Shown here one piece after another: positions 51,582-60,114 of a stretch of 64,000 nt of DNA. The stretch's first letter is position 1. Each line of letters begins with the position of its first letter. The DNA comes from Kribbella soli (GTDB lineage Bacteria; Actinomycetota; Actinomycetes; Propionibacteriales; Kribbellaceae). Below the pieces are notes generated by a model, which was not told where the DNA came from, did not search any database, and was given only the letters and a program-made list of their open reading frames with translations. A program made the translations under genes and the position numbers. Location: contig NZ_SJJZ01000007.1 of NCBI RefSeq assembly GCF_004331345.1, positions 34,653-98,652 of the forward strand. Direction: 5' to 3'.

Positions 51582-53629
51582 CAGACTTCAAGCTGCTCTG
51601 CGACGAGGTCAGCCGCCTGCCGCTTCCCGAGGCTGCCGTGTACTACGCCGAGCGGTTCGGTTGGTACATCTTCCGGCTCGCGCCGGGTACCAACGTGACG
51701 ATGGCGGGCAGCCACGGTCACCTCGACGCGACGCGCGACCTGGATCAGATCCGCGAGTGGTGGACTGAGGAGCCGAACGCGAACGTCGGCGTGAACCTCA
51801 AGCTGTCGGGGCTGTACGTCCCGGACGTTGACCCGCGCAACGACGGCGCGTTCATCGAGGAGTGGCCAACCTTCCGCGACGACGGCCACGAGCTTCCGGT
51901 CACGCTGACACAGGTGACGCCCGGCGATGGAGCGCACTACTTCTTCAGCTCAGCGGCACTGAACGGCTCCAAGCTCCGGGCGACCATCGGTACGGGGATC
52001 GACGTCAAGTACAACGGCTACGTCGCGCTGGCGCCGTCGTGTCGTCCGGACGGTTGCTACGAGTGGACCCAACGGGTCGCGCCGGCCAGTTCGCCGGTCG
52101 TCGACGGACTGGTCGTGAAGACCGTTGCTTTCAGCAACGACGCCGGTAGTGCGACCGGCGGTGACCCGTTCCCGTGGGCCGAGCTGAAGGCGACGGACTC
52201 GATCCATTGGGGCTCGATGACCTGGGGCAGCACCGACTTTCTCGGACAGGATGACCTGCTCCAGCGAGCGGCGGCGTCGCTGCGTGCGCGCCAACAGACC
52301 GACAGCCTCGCGCTGCCGATCCTGTACCACGACCTGATCGACAAGTTCGAGACCGAGCCAGGTAGGCGCGAGTGGACGCACGAGGACGCCGACAACAAGT
52401 GGAACTGGGCGAAGGAGCACTACCCGAACGGTCCCGCACCACTGGGTGCCGGAGCGCAGGCAGTAGTCGACGGCGTCGCTAGCCGGGTCGCTGCCGACGA
52501 CCGCAACCCGCTCGGGTTCACGCCGCTCGGGAAGATCGAGCGCAAGTCCCCGACCTGGCTGGTCCGGGCGTTCCTGCTCACCGACGCCTTCGGCGTGATC
52601 GGCGGTCCGGAGAAGGCGCTGAAGTCGTACATCGTCATCGCGGTCGTCCTCGCCGTCGCCAGCGGGACGCCGCTGTTCTGCGACGAACGCTTCACGGTGT
52701 CGCAGCGGGGCAAGGTCCTCGTGCTCACCGGCGAGGGTGACAAGCAGCAGTTCCTCGACCGGCTGGAGCACCTGTGCCAGCTCTGCGACGTCGACTTCGA
52801 TGAGCTGCTGGCGAACGACTGGGTCGAGGTCACAGACACGATCGCGACGACGGCCTCGGAGGTCTTCCGCGAGGGGCTTCGGCGACGCATCGAGGACGTC
52901 GATCCCGTCCTCGTCGCCGTCGACCCGGCGTACGTGTACGTCAGTCCGCCCGACGGGGCGGCGGGCAACGTGTTCACCATGGGGTCGCTGCTCGCCGACC
53001 TTCGCACGCAGTGCCGGGGCCGCGCGGGGCTCGTCGCGCACCACATGACGAAGGCGGGCGCCGACTCCCTGTCGCTGTCGGCGCTCACGCAGGCGGGCTT
53101 CCGCGAGGTGGTCGACCACTGGCTGCTGGTCGCGCACGCCGAGGACCCGGACCTGGTCACGCAGTCCTTCCGGCTGCGGGTCAAGTGCGGCGCGCGCCGC
53201 GGCCTCGGCTGGGACGCCACGTTCGAGATCACGCTCGGCCCGCTCGACCTCGACACGCTGCGGCACGGGGGGAAGCCTGGGTGGCGGGTCCTGCGCGGCG
53301 CCGAGCAGGCAGCCACGCAGAGCGCCGAGGGCAGCCCGGCATACTGGCGGAACTTCGTCTACCAGGAGATCCGGGACGCGCCGTTCGAGCTCACGCAGAA
53401 GGACCTGACGGCCGGCGACCACGCCGGTCTGCGCCGGACCGCGCTGGCGTGGCTGAAGAGCGAGGGCCTGGTCCGCACCGAGAAGCGGCCGGGACCGAAC
53501 GGCGAGCGCCGCGCGGACCGGTACGGCCCGCTGCTCGACCTCGATCTCAGCATCGGTGAGCTGTTACTAAGTAACGGGTCCGCGTTCGTTGCGGGCGTCA
53601 ACGAACCAAACCCGGCAACGGGGATCTGA
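51578..53629 (+). CDS. Bifunctional primase-polymerase/RepA-type helicase
   Basis: 683 residues. N-terminal Prim-Pol domain (about 15-200): IREWWTEEPNANVGVNL, acidic VPDVDPRNDG (~85), GAHYFF (~118) and IDVKYNGYVALAPS. Central AAA_25/RecA-like ATPase: Walker A VIGGPEKALKSY (~342) and Walker B VLVAVDPAYV (~443), then GLVAHHMTKAG. C-terminal winged-helix-like segment near 590-650. Such fusions replicate phages, satellites and integrative plasmids of actinobacteria. CAACGAA-type repeats overlap its last codons and continue downstream, as expected of an origin. Confidence 0.85.
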   Translation: MTDFKLLCDEVSRLPLPEAAVYYAERFGWYIFRLAPGTNVTMAGSHGHLDATRDLDQIREWWTEEPNANVGVNLKLSGLYVPDVDPRNDGAFIEEWPTFRDDGHELPVTLTQVTPGDGAHYFFSSAALNGSKLRATIGTGIDVKYNGYVALAPSCRPDGCYEWTQRVAPASSPVVDGLVVKTVAFSNDAGSATGGDPFPWAELKATDSIHWGSMTWGSTDFLGQDDLLQRAAASLRARQQTDSLALPILYHDLIDKFETEPGRREWTHEDADNKWNWAKEHYPNGPAPLGAGAQAVVDGVASRVAADDRNPLGFTPLGKIERKSPTWLVRAFLLTDAFGVIGGPEKALKSYIVIAVVLAVASGTPLFCDERFTVSQRGKVLVLTGEGDKQQFLDRLEHLCQLCDVDFDELLANDWVEVTDTIATTASEVFREGLRRRIEDVDPVLVAVDPAYVYVSPPDGAAGNVFTMGSLLADLRTQCRGRAGLVAHHMTKAGADSLSLSALTQAGFREVVDHWLLVAHAEDPDLVTQSFRLRVKCGARRGLGWDATFEITLGPLDLDTLRHGGKPGWRVLRGAEQAATQSAEGSPAYWRNFVYQEIRDAPFELTQKDLTAGDHAGLRRTALAWLKSEGLVRTEKRPGPNGERRADRYGPLLDLDLSIGELLLSNGSAFVAGVNEPNPATGI

Positions 53630-53827
53630 GGGGGTTCGTTGATGACGGCAACGAAGCCCGCAACGAAGGGTCCGTCAGCGGGCCCGAAGTGCCCTCTGAC
53701 GACGGGCTTTGCCTTCGTTGACGCCATCAACGAGTCATCAACGAAGGGCCAAAACGGCGACGACGAAGCCCGCCAGGGCTTCGTCGTTGATGGCCGTACC
53801 CCTAAGGGGCGTAAACGAACAACGAAG
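53584..53827. repeat. Iteron-like array of CAACGAA repeats, candidate replication origin
   Basis: About nine copies of CAACGAA (or TTCGTTG) in 244 bp. Three inverted pairs share a 7-bp spacer: 53584-53606 (GTTCGTTG/CAACGAAC), 53634-53655, and 53714-53734 (one mismatch). Further single copies lie at 53661, 53739 and 53820. A 10-bp perfect hairpin (GACGAAGCCC, 53762-53771, with 53776-53785) lies among them, and GTTACTAAGTAAC (53563-53575) just before. Confidence 0.65.
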
Positions 53828-53890
53828 GGTCCTTCGGGCCTCAAAGCTCGATGTGCGCCCGTAACCCCAAGGAAGGAACCCTTGCGATGA
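53642..53890 (+). CDS. Possible small protein overlapping the iteron array
   Basis: 82 residues from ATG 53642, with GAGGGGG seven bases upstream, and a stop that overlaps the next ATG (ATGA). Repeats in the DNA give repeated TKGPS in the protein. The signals support translation, but the sequence may be shaped by the DNA repeats rather than by protein function. Confidence 0.4.
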   Translation: MTATKPATKGPSAGPKCPLTTGFAFVDAINESSTKGQNGDDEARQGFVVDGRTPKGRKRTTKGPSGLKARCAPVTPRKEPLR

Positions 53891-55395
53891 CAAGGCAACT
53901 AATTCCGCCGCCGATGCGATGCACGGCGACCAGTAAGAGCACGGGGTTGCAGTGCCGCAAGCCCGCCAAGCCCGGTACAGCGGTCTGCCCGATGCACGGC
54001 GCGGGCGCGTCGCAGGTCGTGGCGAAGGCGGAGCAGCGCAGCCTGCTGGCCGTGCTGCTGGCGAACGACCCGCGCGCGGTCGGCGAGGTGCTGCTCGATC
54101 ACCTGCACACGATGGACAGCGTCGCCCGCGCGGCGCGGCTCCAGCTGGCCGAGGGCGAACCCGTCACGCCCGAGCAGCTCGACAACCTGGTGACGACGGC
54201 GCAGACCGCACATCGTGCGGCGAAGCTGGTGCTCGACGCCGGGGTCGCCGAACACGTCGCGTCGTCGTACCGGCTCGACGTCGAGCAGCAGGGCAACCTG
54301 ATGGCCGACGCGCTCACCGCCGCGCTGGCCGGCCTCGATCCGGACCTGGTGACCGCGATCGTCGAGCGCGTCCACTGCTACCTGAGCGAAGAACCCCTGC
54401 CCGAGTTACCTGCTGCGCGAGAGATCCCCGACGCCGAGATCGTCATCGACGGCTCGGAAGCGGACATCGCCGCGGCTGTCGCCCGTACGGCGTCATCTCC
54501 GGCCGCGGCCGGCCAGGACGTACGAACGGACGCGGCCACCCAGGAGGACGCGTCAGATCCTGGCTCAGTCCCGACAGCGGATACGGAGACGCCGGCCAAC
54601 GATGACGCCGAACCATCACCGGTCACCGAGCCGGTCGTCGTTCCGCTGAAGCGCCCGTACAACCCCGGGTCGTACATGCGCGGCGCGAACCCTTGGGGAA
54701 GGGGAGGATCGGTGCGAGTGGGAGACGCGCATCATGCGCCGGCGGATCAGTACCGGGCGTGGAACGTGCTGAAGCACGAGGACGAAGGGGCGTTCTACAG
54801 CGAGTTCTTCACCGACGGGGATGCGCGCGGTTATCCCGGCGGTGAGACGAATCCCGGCTTCCGGCTGGGGCGGATCATGTTCGACGTCAGTTGGCGGGAG
54901 AAGGCGTCGCTGGCAGGTGAGCTCCACGTACTCCGTCGCAGCCGGTTCCTCCGCGCGAAGGAGCTGGTCAAGTTCTTCCGCACGGAGCTCAAGGAAGCCT
55001 TCCGGCCGCCCGCATCCTCCCCGGTGCAAGCCCAGTCGGCTCAAACCCCCGCACGCCAGGACGTCTACACCGGGCCAGTTGTCGCCGCGATCGCCGACTT
55101 CACCAAACCGGAGGCCTTGCGCTCCCCCACCGCTCGCGGCGGAACCACGCCGGATCGCAAACGCGCCTCTGCCATCGACATCGCAAACACCGTCGCCAAG
55201 GCGCTGCCGCCGGCCGTCAGCCGAGGGGCAGCGACGGCCAACGGACAGGCGGTGGGGGAAGGTCGGTCAGGACTTGGCGAGCCACCGCCAGAGCAACCTC
55301 GTCCGCCCCATGCGGCGCAACAATCTGCGCACCCACCGGTAGCCCGTCCATCAGTCCCGCCGGAACGCTCACCGCGGGATGCCCAGTCACGTTGA
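53887..55395 (+). CDS. Large unknown protein with N-terminal C/H zinc-like motif
   Basis: 502 residues from ATG 53887. N-terminus MRCTATSKSTGLQCRKPAK then CPMHGAGASQ, a motif seen in phage terminase-small-subunit-like and other element proteins. About residues 40-170 are helical; a disordered Ala/Asp-rich stretch follows; residues about 255-370 carry RPYNPGSYMRGANPWGRG and WNVLKHEDEGAFYSEFF. The last about 60 codons run antisense through the 3' end of the amidase gene and are low-complexity, so the original stop has probably been lost or the end replaced at the island boundary. Confidence 0.6.
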   Translation: MTRQLIPPPMRCTATSKSTGLQCRKPAKPGTAVCPMHGAGASQVVAKAEQRSLLAVLLANDPRAVGEVLLDHLHTMDSVARAARLQLAEGEPVTPEQLDNLVTTAQTAHRAAKLVLDAGVAEHVASSYRLDVEQQGNLMADALTAALAGLDPDLVTAIVERVHCYLSEEPLPELPAAREIPDAEIVIDGSEADIAAAVARTASSPAAAGQDVRTDAATQEDASDPGSVPTADTETPANDDAEPSPVTEPVVVPLKRPYNPGSYMRGANPWGRGGSVRVGDAHHAPADQYRAWNVLKHEDEGAFYSEFFTDGDARGYPGGETNPGFRLGRIMFDVSWREKASLAGELHVLRRSRFLRAKELVKFFRTELKEAFRPPASSPVQAQSAQTPARQDVYTGPVVAAIADFTKPEALRSPTARGGTTPDRKRASAIDIANTVAKALPPAVSRGAATANGQAVGEGRSGLGEPPPEQPRPPHAAQQSAHPPVARPSVPPERSPRDAQSR

Positions 55396-56413
55396 ACACC
55401 CAGCACGTGTCGCCGGTGACGATGCTCTGCTCGTGCTGGTCGTAGCCGTGGGCAACAGTCAGCGTGGTCGGCGTCACCAGTGCATCGACCTCGGCGAACA
55501 GATCAGCCAGCGCTGTGTTGTTGAGGTCCCGCACCTCCCGTGCACGGTTGGCTGCCGCCGCCTCCGCACCACGCCCGTTGTCCAGCCCCGACAACACCGG
55601 CCAAGCCTCGTCCGTCGGCCCTAGCTCCAGCGGTACGTCGACCACGTCGACACCGCACTCGGCCAGCCGCTCCCGCACCACCCGATCGACACCCGGGTCC
55701 GCAGCCCACCGCCCCAACGTCGAGAAATACGCAACCCGCCACGGCCCGATCCACGCAGGCTCGGTTGGTACTGGCCAGTGGGGTAGGGCTGTGGGGTCTA
55801 GGCGGTGGGGCCCGCTGGCAATGCTGGTGGCGAGGATGACGTCGTCGAGGTCCGCGCCAATCACGCCAGCCGTTGTCAGCCCGCCGAGTGCGCGTCCGCC
55901 GGGCCGCGGCACACGACCGCACGTGCCCTTGAAGCCGACGATCCCGCAGAACGCCGCCGGGATCCGCAACGATCCACCACTGTCACCACCGGTCGCCAGC
56001 GGTACGACGCCCGCCGCGACCGCCGCCGCCCCGCCCGCGGTCGAGCCGCCGGGTGACCGCTCCAGATCCCACGGATTGCGCGTGTACTCCCGCCCGTTCC
56101 ACCCGAACGTCAGCGAGATCGCACCCGGCCGCGCCCGCGTCGCCCACCCGATCGGGATGGCGCCGGCCGCGATCAACCGGGTCAGGATCGGCGACTCCGG
56201 CGGCGTACGCGCCTTGATCAGGAACGGCACACCGGCCAACGGCCCGCTCGGATTCACCCGCTCGGCGGCACGGCGTGCACCGTCGGCGTCGAGTTCGTCC
56301 AGGAAATGCAGCACCGGATCGAGGTCCCGGGCCGCCTGGAGAGCGCTCTCTACGATCTCCAGCGCGGACACCGCCCCCGACCGCACCTGCTCAGCAACCG
56401 CCCGAGCGGTCAT
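55217..56413 (-). CDS. Amidase-signature family protein
   Basis: 398 residues. Ser-cisSer-Lys triad region: lysine in FLIKART, GGSTAGGAAAVAAG (the usual GGSSGG) and nucleophile loop GGDSGGSLRIPAAFCG. GVIGADLDDV and VTPTTLTVAH further on are typical. Hydrolyses an unknown amide; the gene could also be a GatA paralogue but lacks gatC/gatB neighbours. ATG 56413 overlaps the upstream stop by 4 bp. The last 179 bp overlap, antisense, the unknown protein of the island. Confidence 0.88.
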   Translation of the reverse strand: MTARAVAEQVRSGAVSALEIVESALQAARDLDPVLHFLDELDADGARRAAERVNPSGPLAGVPFLIKARTPPESPILTRLIAAGAIPIGWATRARPGAISLTFGWNGREYTRNPWDLERSPGGSTAGGAAAVAAGVVPLATGGDSGGSLRIPAAFCGIVGFKGTCGRVPRPGGRALGGLTTAGVIGADLDDVILATSIASGPHRLDPTALPHWPVPTEPAWIGPWRVAYFSTLGRWAADPGVDRVVRERLAECGVDVVDVPLELGPTDEAWPVLSGLDNGRGAEAAAANRAREVRDLNNTALADLFAEVDALVTPTTLTVAHGYDQHEQSIVTGDTCWVFNVTGHPAVSVPAGLMDGLPVGAQIVAPHGADEVALAVARQVLTDLPPPPVRWPSLPLG

Positions 56414-57012
56414 TCGGCGACGAGGGTGTAGGCGAAGGCGAGGCGGCGGTCCAGCCACGCTGCTTTGATCTTGATCGATTTGGTTGCCTCGGACAACATG
56501 ACGACGTCGTCGCCGGCCCGCCACTCCAGCACGCGCTCCTTGGTCGGCTGATCGCCGCCCTCGGCGCCGAAGCTCGTGAGCGCGTCGAGCATCCCGGTGA
56601 AGAGCCGCCCGGCGGCCTTCTCGGCGAGCTGTTTCGCGTCGCCGCTCAACCACTCGGTCCGCCCGATCACCTCAACCTGGCCGGGCTGCTCGATGCGCCA
56701 GTTCGGGCGGAGCAACGGCCGACCAGACGGGATCCGCGTGATGGTCCCGACCGTCGCCGCGGAGTCGTCGCGGACGCTCCAGGAGTTCTCCCCCGACGGG
56801 ACGACCGCGCAGAGCAGTTGCGTCAGCTCGGCGTCGACGTACAACGAGTGTTCCGGACCGACGTACGCGCAGGCCGCGAGCACCCGGTCGAACTTGCCGC
56901 CCTGTGGGACCCGGATCGCCTTCGGGCCCCACCCGATCTTCTTCCGCTTCGGGGTGGCCGGCAGTTCGACCGAGCCGACAGTGAATTCGCGGACGTTCTC
57001 CCAGCCGGACAC
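56410..57012 (-). CDS. Unknown soluble protein
   Basis: 200 residues. Mixed alpha/beta, with TPKRKKIGWGPKAIRVPQ and a beta-rich middle (NSWSVRDDSAATVGTITRI). No signal peptide or known motif. Translationally coupled to the amidase downstream (ATGA). Starts 15 bp after the GH9 stop upstream, so the GH9-unknown-amidase genes may share a transcript. Confidence 0.65.
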   Translation of the reverse strand: MSGWENVREFTVGSVELPATPKRKKIGWGPKAIRVPQGGKFDRVLAACAYVGPEHSLYVDAELTQLLCAVVPSGENSWSVRDDSAATVGTITRIPSGRPLLRPNWRIEQPGQVEVIGRTEWLSGDAKQLAEKAAGRLFTGMLDALTSFGAEGGDQPTKERVLEWRAGDDVVMLSEATKSIKIKAAWLDRRLAFAYTLVAE

Positions 57013-57027
57013 CCGCGCGAGTTTACG

Positions 57028-58836
57028 TCAGCGGGTCAGCGCGTACACGGCGATCGCCGCGAAGTCGTCGGCCGGTTCCGAGGCCTGCCACGAGCGCACG
57101 TCGTCGACGTACCGCGAGCCGTGGCCGGTGAACTCGGCGTACCGATCGACACCGTCGGCCGGGCACGGGTTCATCCCGTCGAGGTGATCCCCGAGCCCTT
57201 CGTCGAACAACTCGGCGGAGTTCGGTCCGTTGACGACGGCGCCGGTGAGCTCGCGGCCGGTGATGTTCGCGATCTGGTGGTGCGGGCAGCGTTCCGAGTT
57301 CCGGCCGACGCCGACCATGAACGAGACGCCCCACGCGTTTGCCCCGAAGTTCCAGTCGAGCTGCTGCTGCCCGAAGGCGTCGTACCTCCGGTCGCCGGTC
57401 ACCTTCCGGTACAGCCGCGCGGTCGCGGCCAGCCCGAAGGCATGCGGTACGGCGTCGAAGTTGTCGTACTGCGCTCCCGCCCGGAACGGATCCGCCGCGG
57501 CCCGCGACGCCCCGATCTCCAACTGCGCCCGCAGATCGCCGACCAGCTGGGAACCCAACGGCCGGTCCGTCCGCGCCGCCCGGATCAGATCCGCATGGGC
57601 CAACGCGCTCACGTCGTACAGGTTGAGCGTGTCGCCGCCGGCCTCATGCTCGATGTACTGCGAGGCCCAGTACGACGCCTGCTTCAGCCAGGACCCGCCC
57701 CGCTGGTCGCCCAATCGCCGAGCGGCCAGAGCGAGTTCCGTCGCACCCAGCTCGAGGTCGTCGCGCCACGCCGTCTCCGGATAGAACGCGAACGGCAGCG
57801 AGGTCACCAGTTGGCCGACGTTCGTCGTTTGAGCCTGCGCGTAGATCTGCGCAGCCGTCTCGAGATGCCGGCGGGCCGACGCGCGGTCCGGCTCGACCTG
57901 GGCGGCGAGTGCGAACGCCGCCGCTGTACGACCGGCCAGGTTCGGGCTGATCGGCTTGCCCGGCGCCGCGGCCCGGAACACCGGGCGGTTCCGCAGGAAG
58001 CGTTCGGACGGATCGGTCAGGGTGTCGTCGACGCCCGGCAGCCTCCAGATGTCGTGGTCGCCGATGAACGTCTCCTCGGCGTTGCCGGCCCCGACACCGA
58101 CCTGGATGTAGAGCGTCCGGGTCCGCTCGTCCCACATCTTGTCCAGCCAGTCGAGTCCGTGCCGCGCCTCCGCCAGCACCTTGCGGTCCGGCCGACGAGC
58201 ATCCCGGGCCGATGCCCACAGCAACGATTCCGAGTACGCCGCGATGTGCGTGAACTTGAGGTAGTCGCCGGCGTCGTACCACCCACCGGTGACGTCGACC
58301 GGCCCGCCGAGCTGCTGCAACTCGCCGACGGTCTGGTCGGTGTCGGGGTCCACGAACTCGGGGATTTCGTAGACGAGCGCCTTCGCGTCATTGCGGTGCG
58401 CGGTGTCGCGCTGAGCCGTGAAGAAGTTGATGGCCTTGTCCTTGGCGCCGGTCAGGAGCCGATCCGAAGACGCCCGTACGTCGAAGGTCGCCGGGGCCAC
58501 GCCAGGTACCTCGAGACGGTAGCTACCCGGGATCTTGAGCGCGGACAGATCCAGCTGATACACGTGCCGGTACGTCGCGTTCCATTCCCCCGCGTCGTCG
58601 CCGACCCGCCCGCTCAGCACCCGCCTGCCGTGCCGGTCCACCACCTGATAGCGCACACCCGCCGCGACGTCGTGCGTCATCACGTACGCCGCCTTGCTGT
58701 CGAAGGCGCCGTACCCGAGCTGACTCACCCGAATCGCCCCGCTCGCCACACCATCCGCTGCACTCACCGGACCCACCAGACCCACGACCAGACCCGCTGC
58801 CAGAACCACCGCTCCGACCCGACGCCAGGACCTCAC
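57028..58836 (-). CDS. Secreted glycoside hydrolase family 9 enzyme
   Basis: 602 residues with a Sec signal (MRSWRRVGAVVLAAGLVVGL, cleavage near SAA). N-terminal Ig-like CelD_N domain (about 35-125: RVSQLGYGAFDSKAAYVM), then the GH9 (alpha/alpha)6 barrel: catalytic Asp region GGWYDAGDYLKF (~185), C-terminal His/Asp/Glu part with GVSFMVGVGRNSERCPHH, and the acid Glu in ASEPADDFAAIA (~588). Acts outside the cell on beta-1,4-glucans or amino-glucans; specificity not readable. A sugar-regulator-type palindrome lies 24 bp upstream. Confidence 0.9.
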   Translation of the reverse strand: MRSWRRVGAVVLAAGLVVGLVGPVSAADGVASGAIRVSQLGYGAFDSKAAYVMTHDVAAGVRYQVVDRHGRRVLSGRVGDDAGEWNATYRHVYQLDLSALKIPGSYRLEVPGVAPATFDVRASSDRLLTGAKDKAINFFTAQRDTAHRNDAKALVYEIPEFVDPDTDQTVGELQQLGGPVDVTGGWYDAGDYLKFTHIAAYSESLLWASARDARRPDRKVLAEARHGLDWLDKMWDERTRTLYIQVGVGAGNAEETFIGDHDIWRLPGVDDTLTDPSERFLRNRPVFRAAAPGKPISPNLAGRTAAAFALAAQVEPDRASARRHLETAAQIYAQAQTTNVGQLVTSLPFAFYPETAWRDDLELGATELALAARRLGDQRGGSWLKQASYWASQYIEHEAGGDTLNLYDVSALAHADLIRAARTDRPLGSQLVGDLRAQLEIGASRAAADPFRAGAQYDNFDAVPHAFGLAATARLYRKVTGDRRYDAFGQQQLDWNFGANAWGVSFMVGVGRNSERCPHHQIANITGRELTGAVVNGPNSAELFDEGLGDHLDGMNPCPADGVDRYAEFTGHGSRYVDDVRSWQASEPADDFAAIAVYALTR

Positions 58837-58859
58837 GATTGTCTCCCTCCGACCAATCG

Positions 58860-58876
58860 TTAGGAAAGTTTCCTAA
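58860..58876. promoter_or_regulatory. Palindromic operator upstream of the GH9 gene
   Basis: TTAGGAAAGTTTCCTAA is a perfect 17-bp palindrome (odd centre), 24 bp before the GH9 start. This motif type occurs upstream of sugar-utilisation genes of actinobacteria and is associated with ROK-family regulators; the regulator itself is not in the window. Confidence 0.6.
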
Positions 58877-58920
58877 TACTCGGACGGACGGTAGCGCACC
58901 GGACTCCCGGAGTACAGACC

Positions 58921-60114
58921 TCAGCGATCGACCCTGACCGCCGCCCACAGCACGAGCGCCGCGAAACCGACGGCGACCAGCACGCAGGCGATCGGGATGC
59001 TCGACAAGCTGATCAGCGCGCCGAATCCGACCATCGCGAGCGGCATCATCGCCTCGTCGGACAGGTTCACGATGCTGAAGCTGCGGCCCAGGTACGTCGG
59101 GTCCACGCTCTGCTGGAACGCTGCGGACAGCTGCGCCGACGCGAGCCCCGCCGTACAGCCGATCATCGCCATCGCGACGAAGACACCGAGCTTCGGCATC
59201 AGCCCGATCATCGCGCAACCGGCCGCCTGGACGACCAGCGCCAGCAGGCCGGCGCGCGCCAGGTTGGCCGGCTTCCACCGCATCGCGACGAGCGCTCCCA
59301 CCGCGGCCGCGACCCCGGAGCATGCCTCGAGCCAGCCGTACCAGGCCGAGCCCCATCCGGCGGAGTGGGTGCGTTGCACCAGGCCGACGGCGAGGATCGG
59401 GCCGACGCACAGGTTCAGCCCGGAGAACGCGATGACCAACGTCCGCGCCCGGGCATCCCGCTTGAGGTAGGCGAACCCGTCGCGGAGGTCGGCGCGGATG
59501 GAGTGGCCAGTGGAGACCGGCTGCGGGAGCCGCGGCTTCACGAGGAACGCCAGCGCCACCGCGATCACCACGTACGACGCCGCGTCGACGATCATCACGG
59601 TGATCAGGCCGCCGTGTGCGACGAGCAGGCCGCCGAGCGGAGCGCCCGCGAAGACCGCGAGCCGATGCGCCAACTGGGTCCCCGCCGACAGCTTCACCAG
59701 GTCTTCCGAGCGGACCATCCGCCGCGGCAACGTTCCGGACGCCGGCGTGTAGAGCGCATCGACCGCCCCGAATACTGCCGCGACCGTCGCTAGCAGTGCT
59801 AGCGAAAGTCCCCAGATGGCCACGGCCGTCGCACCGACCACGAGTACGACGATCCGCGCGAAGTTGGCGAGGATCATCGTCCGGCGGCCGTCGAAACGGT
59901 CGGCGAGCGCCCCGCCGTACAGCAGGATGAGCGCCTTCGGCAGCGCGCCGATCCCCATCACCAGACCCGCACCGGCCGGGCTCGTGACCTGTGCGGCACT
60001 CCACGCGAGGCCGACGTACCAAGCCATGTCGCCGGCCTGCGACACCGCGGCCGACGCGATCCATCCGTGCACCCGACGGTCTCTCCGGAGCGGCGGGAAG
60101 ACCTCTGTCGTCAT
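58921..60114 (-). CDS. MFS transporter
   Basis: 397 residues, twelve membrane helices. Motif A-like GGALADRFDGRRTMIL and AVDALYTPASGTLPRRMV, typical of the enterobactin exporter/MdtH-like drug-efflux group. Overlaps the upstream ArsR-type regulator by 4 bp, so regulator and pump form one operon under the palindrome at 60700. Substrate unknown; a xenobiotic or antibiotic is usual. Confidence 0.88.
   Translation of the reverse strand: MTTEVFPPLRRDRRVHGWIASAAVSQAGDMAWYVGLAWSAAQVTSPAGAGLVMGIGALPKALILLYGGALADRFDGRRTMILANFARIVVLVVGATAVAIWGLSLALLATVAAVFGAVDALYTPASGTLPRRMVRSEDLVKLSAGTQLAHRLAVFAGAPLGGLLVAHGGLITVMIVDAASYVVIAVALAFLVKPRLPQPVSTGHSIRADLRDGFAYLKRDARARTLVIAFSGLNLCVGPILAVGLVQRTHSAGWGSAWYGWLEACSGVAAAVGALVAMRWKPANLARAGLLALVVQAAGCAMIGLMPKLGVFVAMAMIGCTAGLASAQLSAAFQQSVDPTYLGRSFSIVNLSDEAMMPLAMVGFGALISLSSIPIACVLVAVGFAALVLWAAVRVDR

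Noticed and set aside
53584..53827. CRISPR array
   Set aside because: The repeats are 7-8 bp, in both orientations and irregularly spaced, not direct repeats with uniform spacers.
43753..55395. Search for an integrase or transposase gene in the island
   Set aside because: None of the frames on either strand shows tyrosine or serine recombinase or DDE motifs; att sites could not be identified by eye.
56275..58863. 862-codon open frame on the plus strand
   Set aside because: Shadow of the GH9, unknown and amidase genes; GC-rich DNA leaves the opposite frame open. No start signal or domain.
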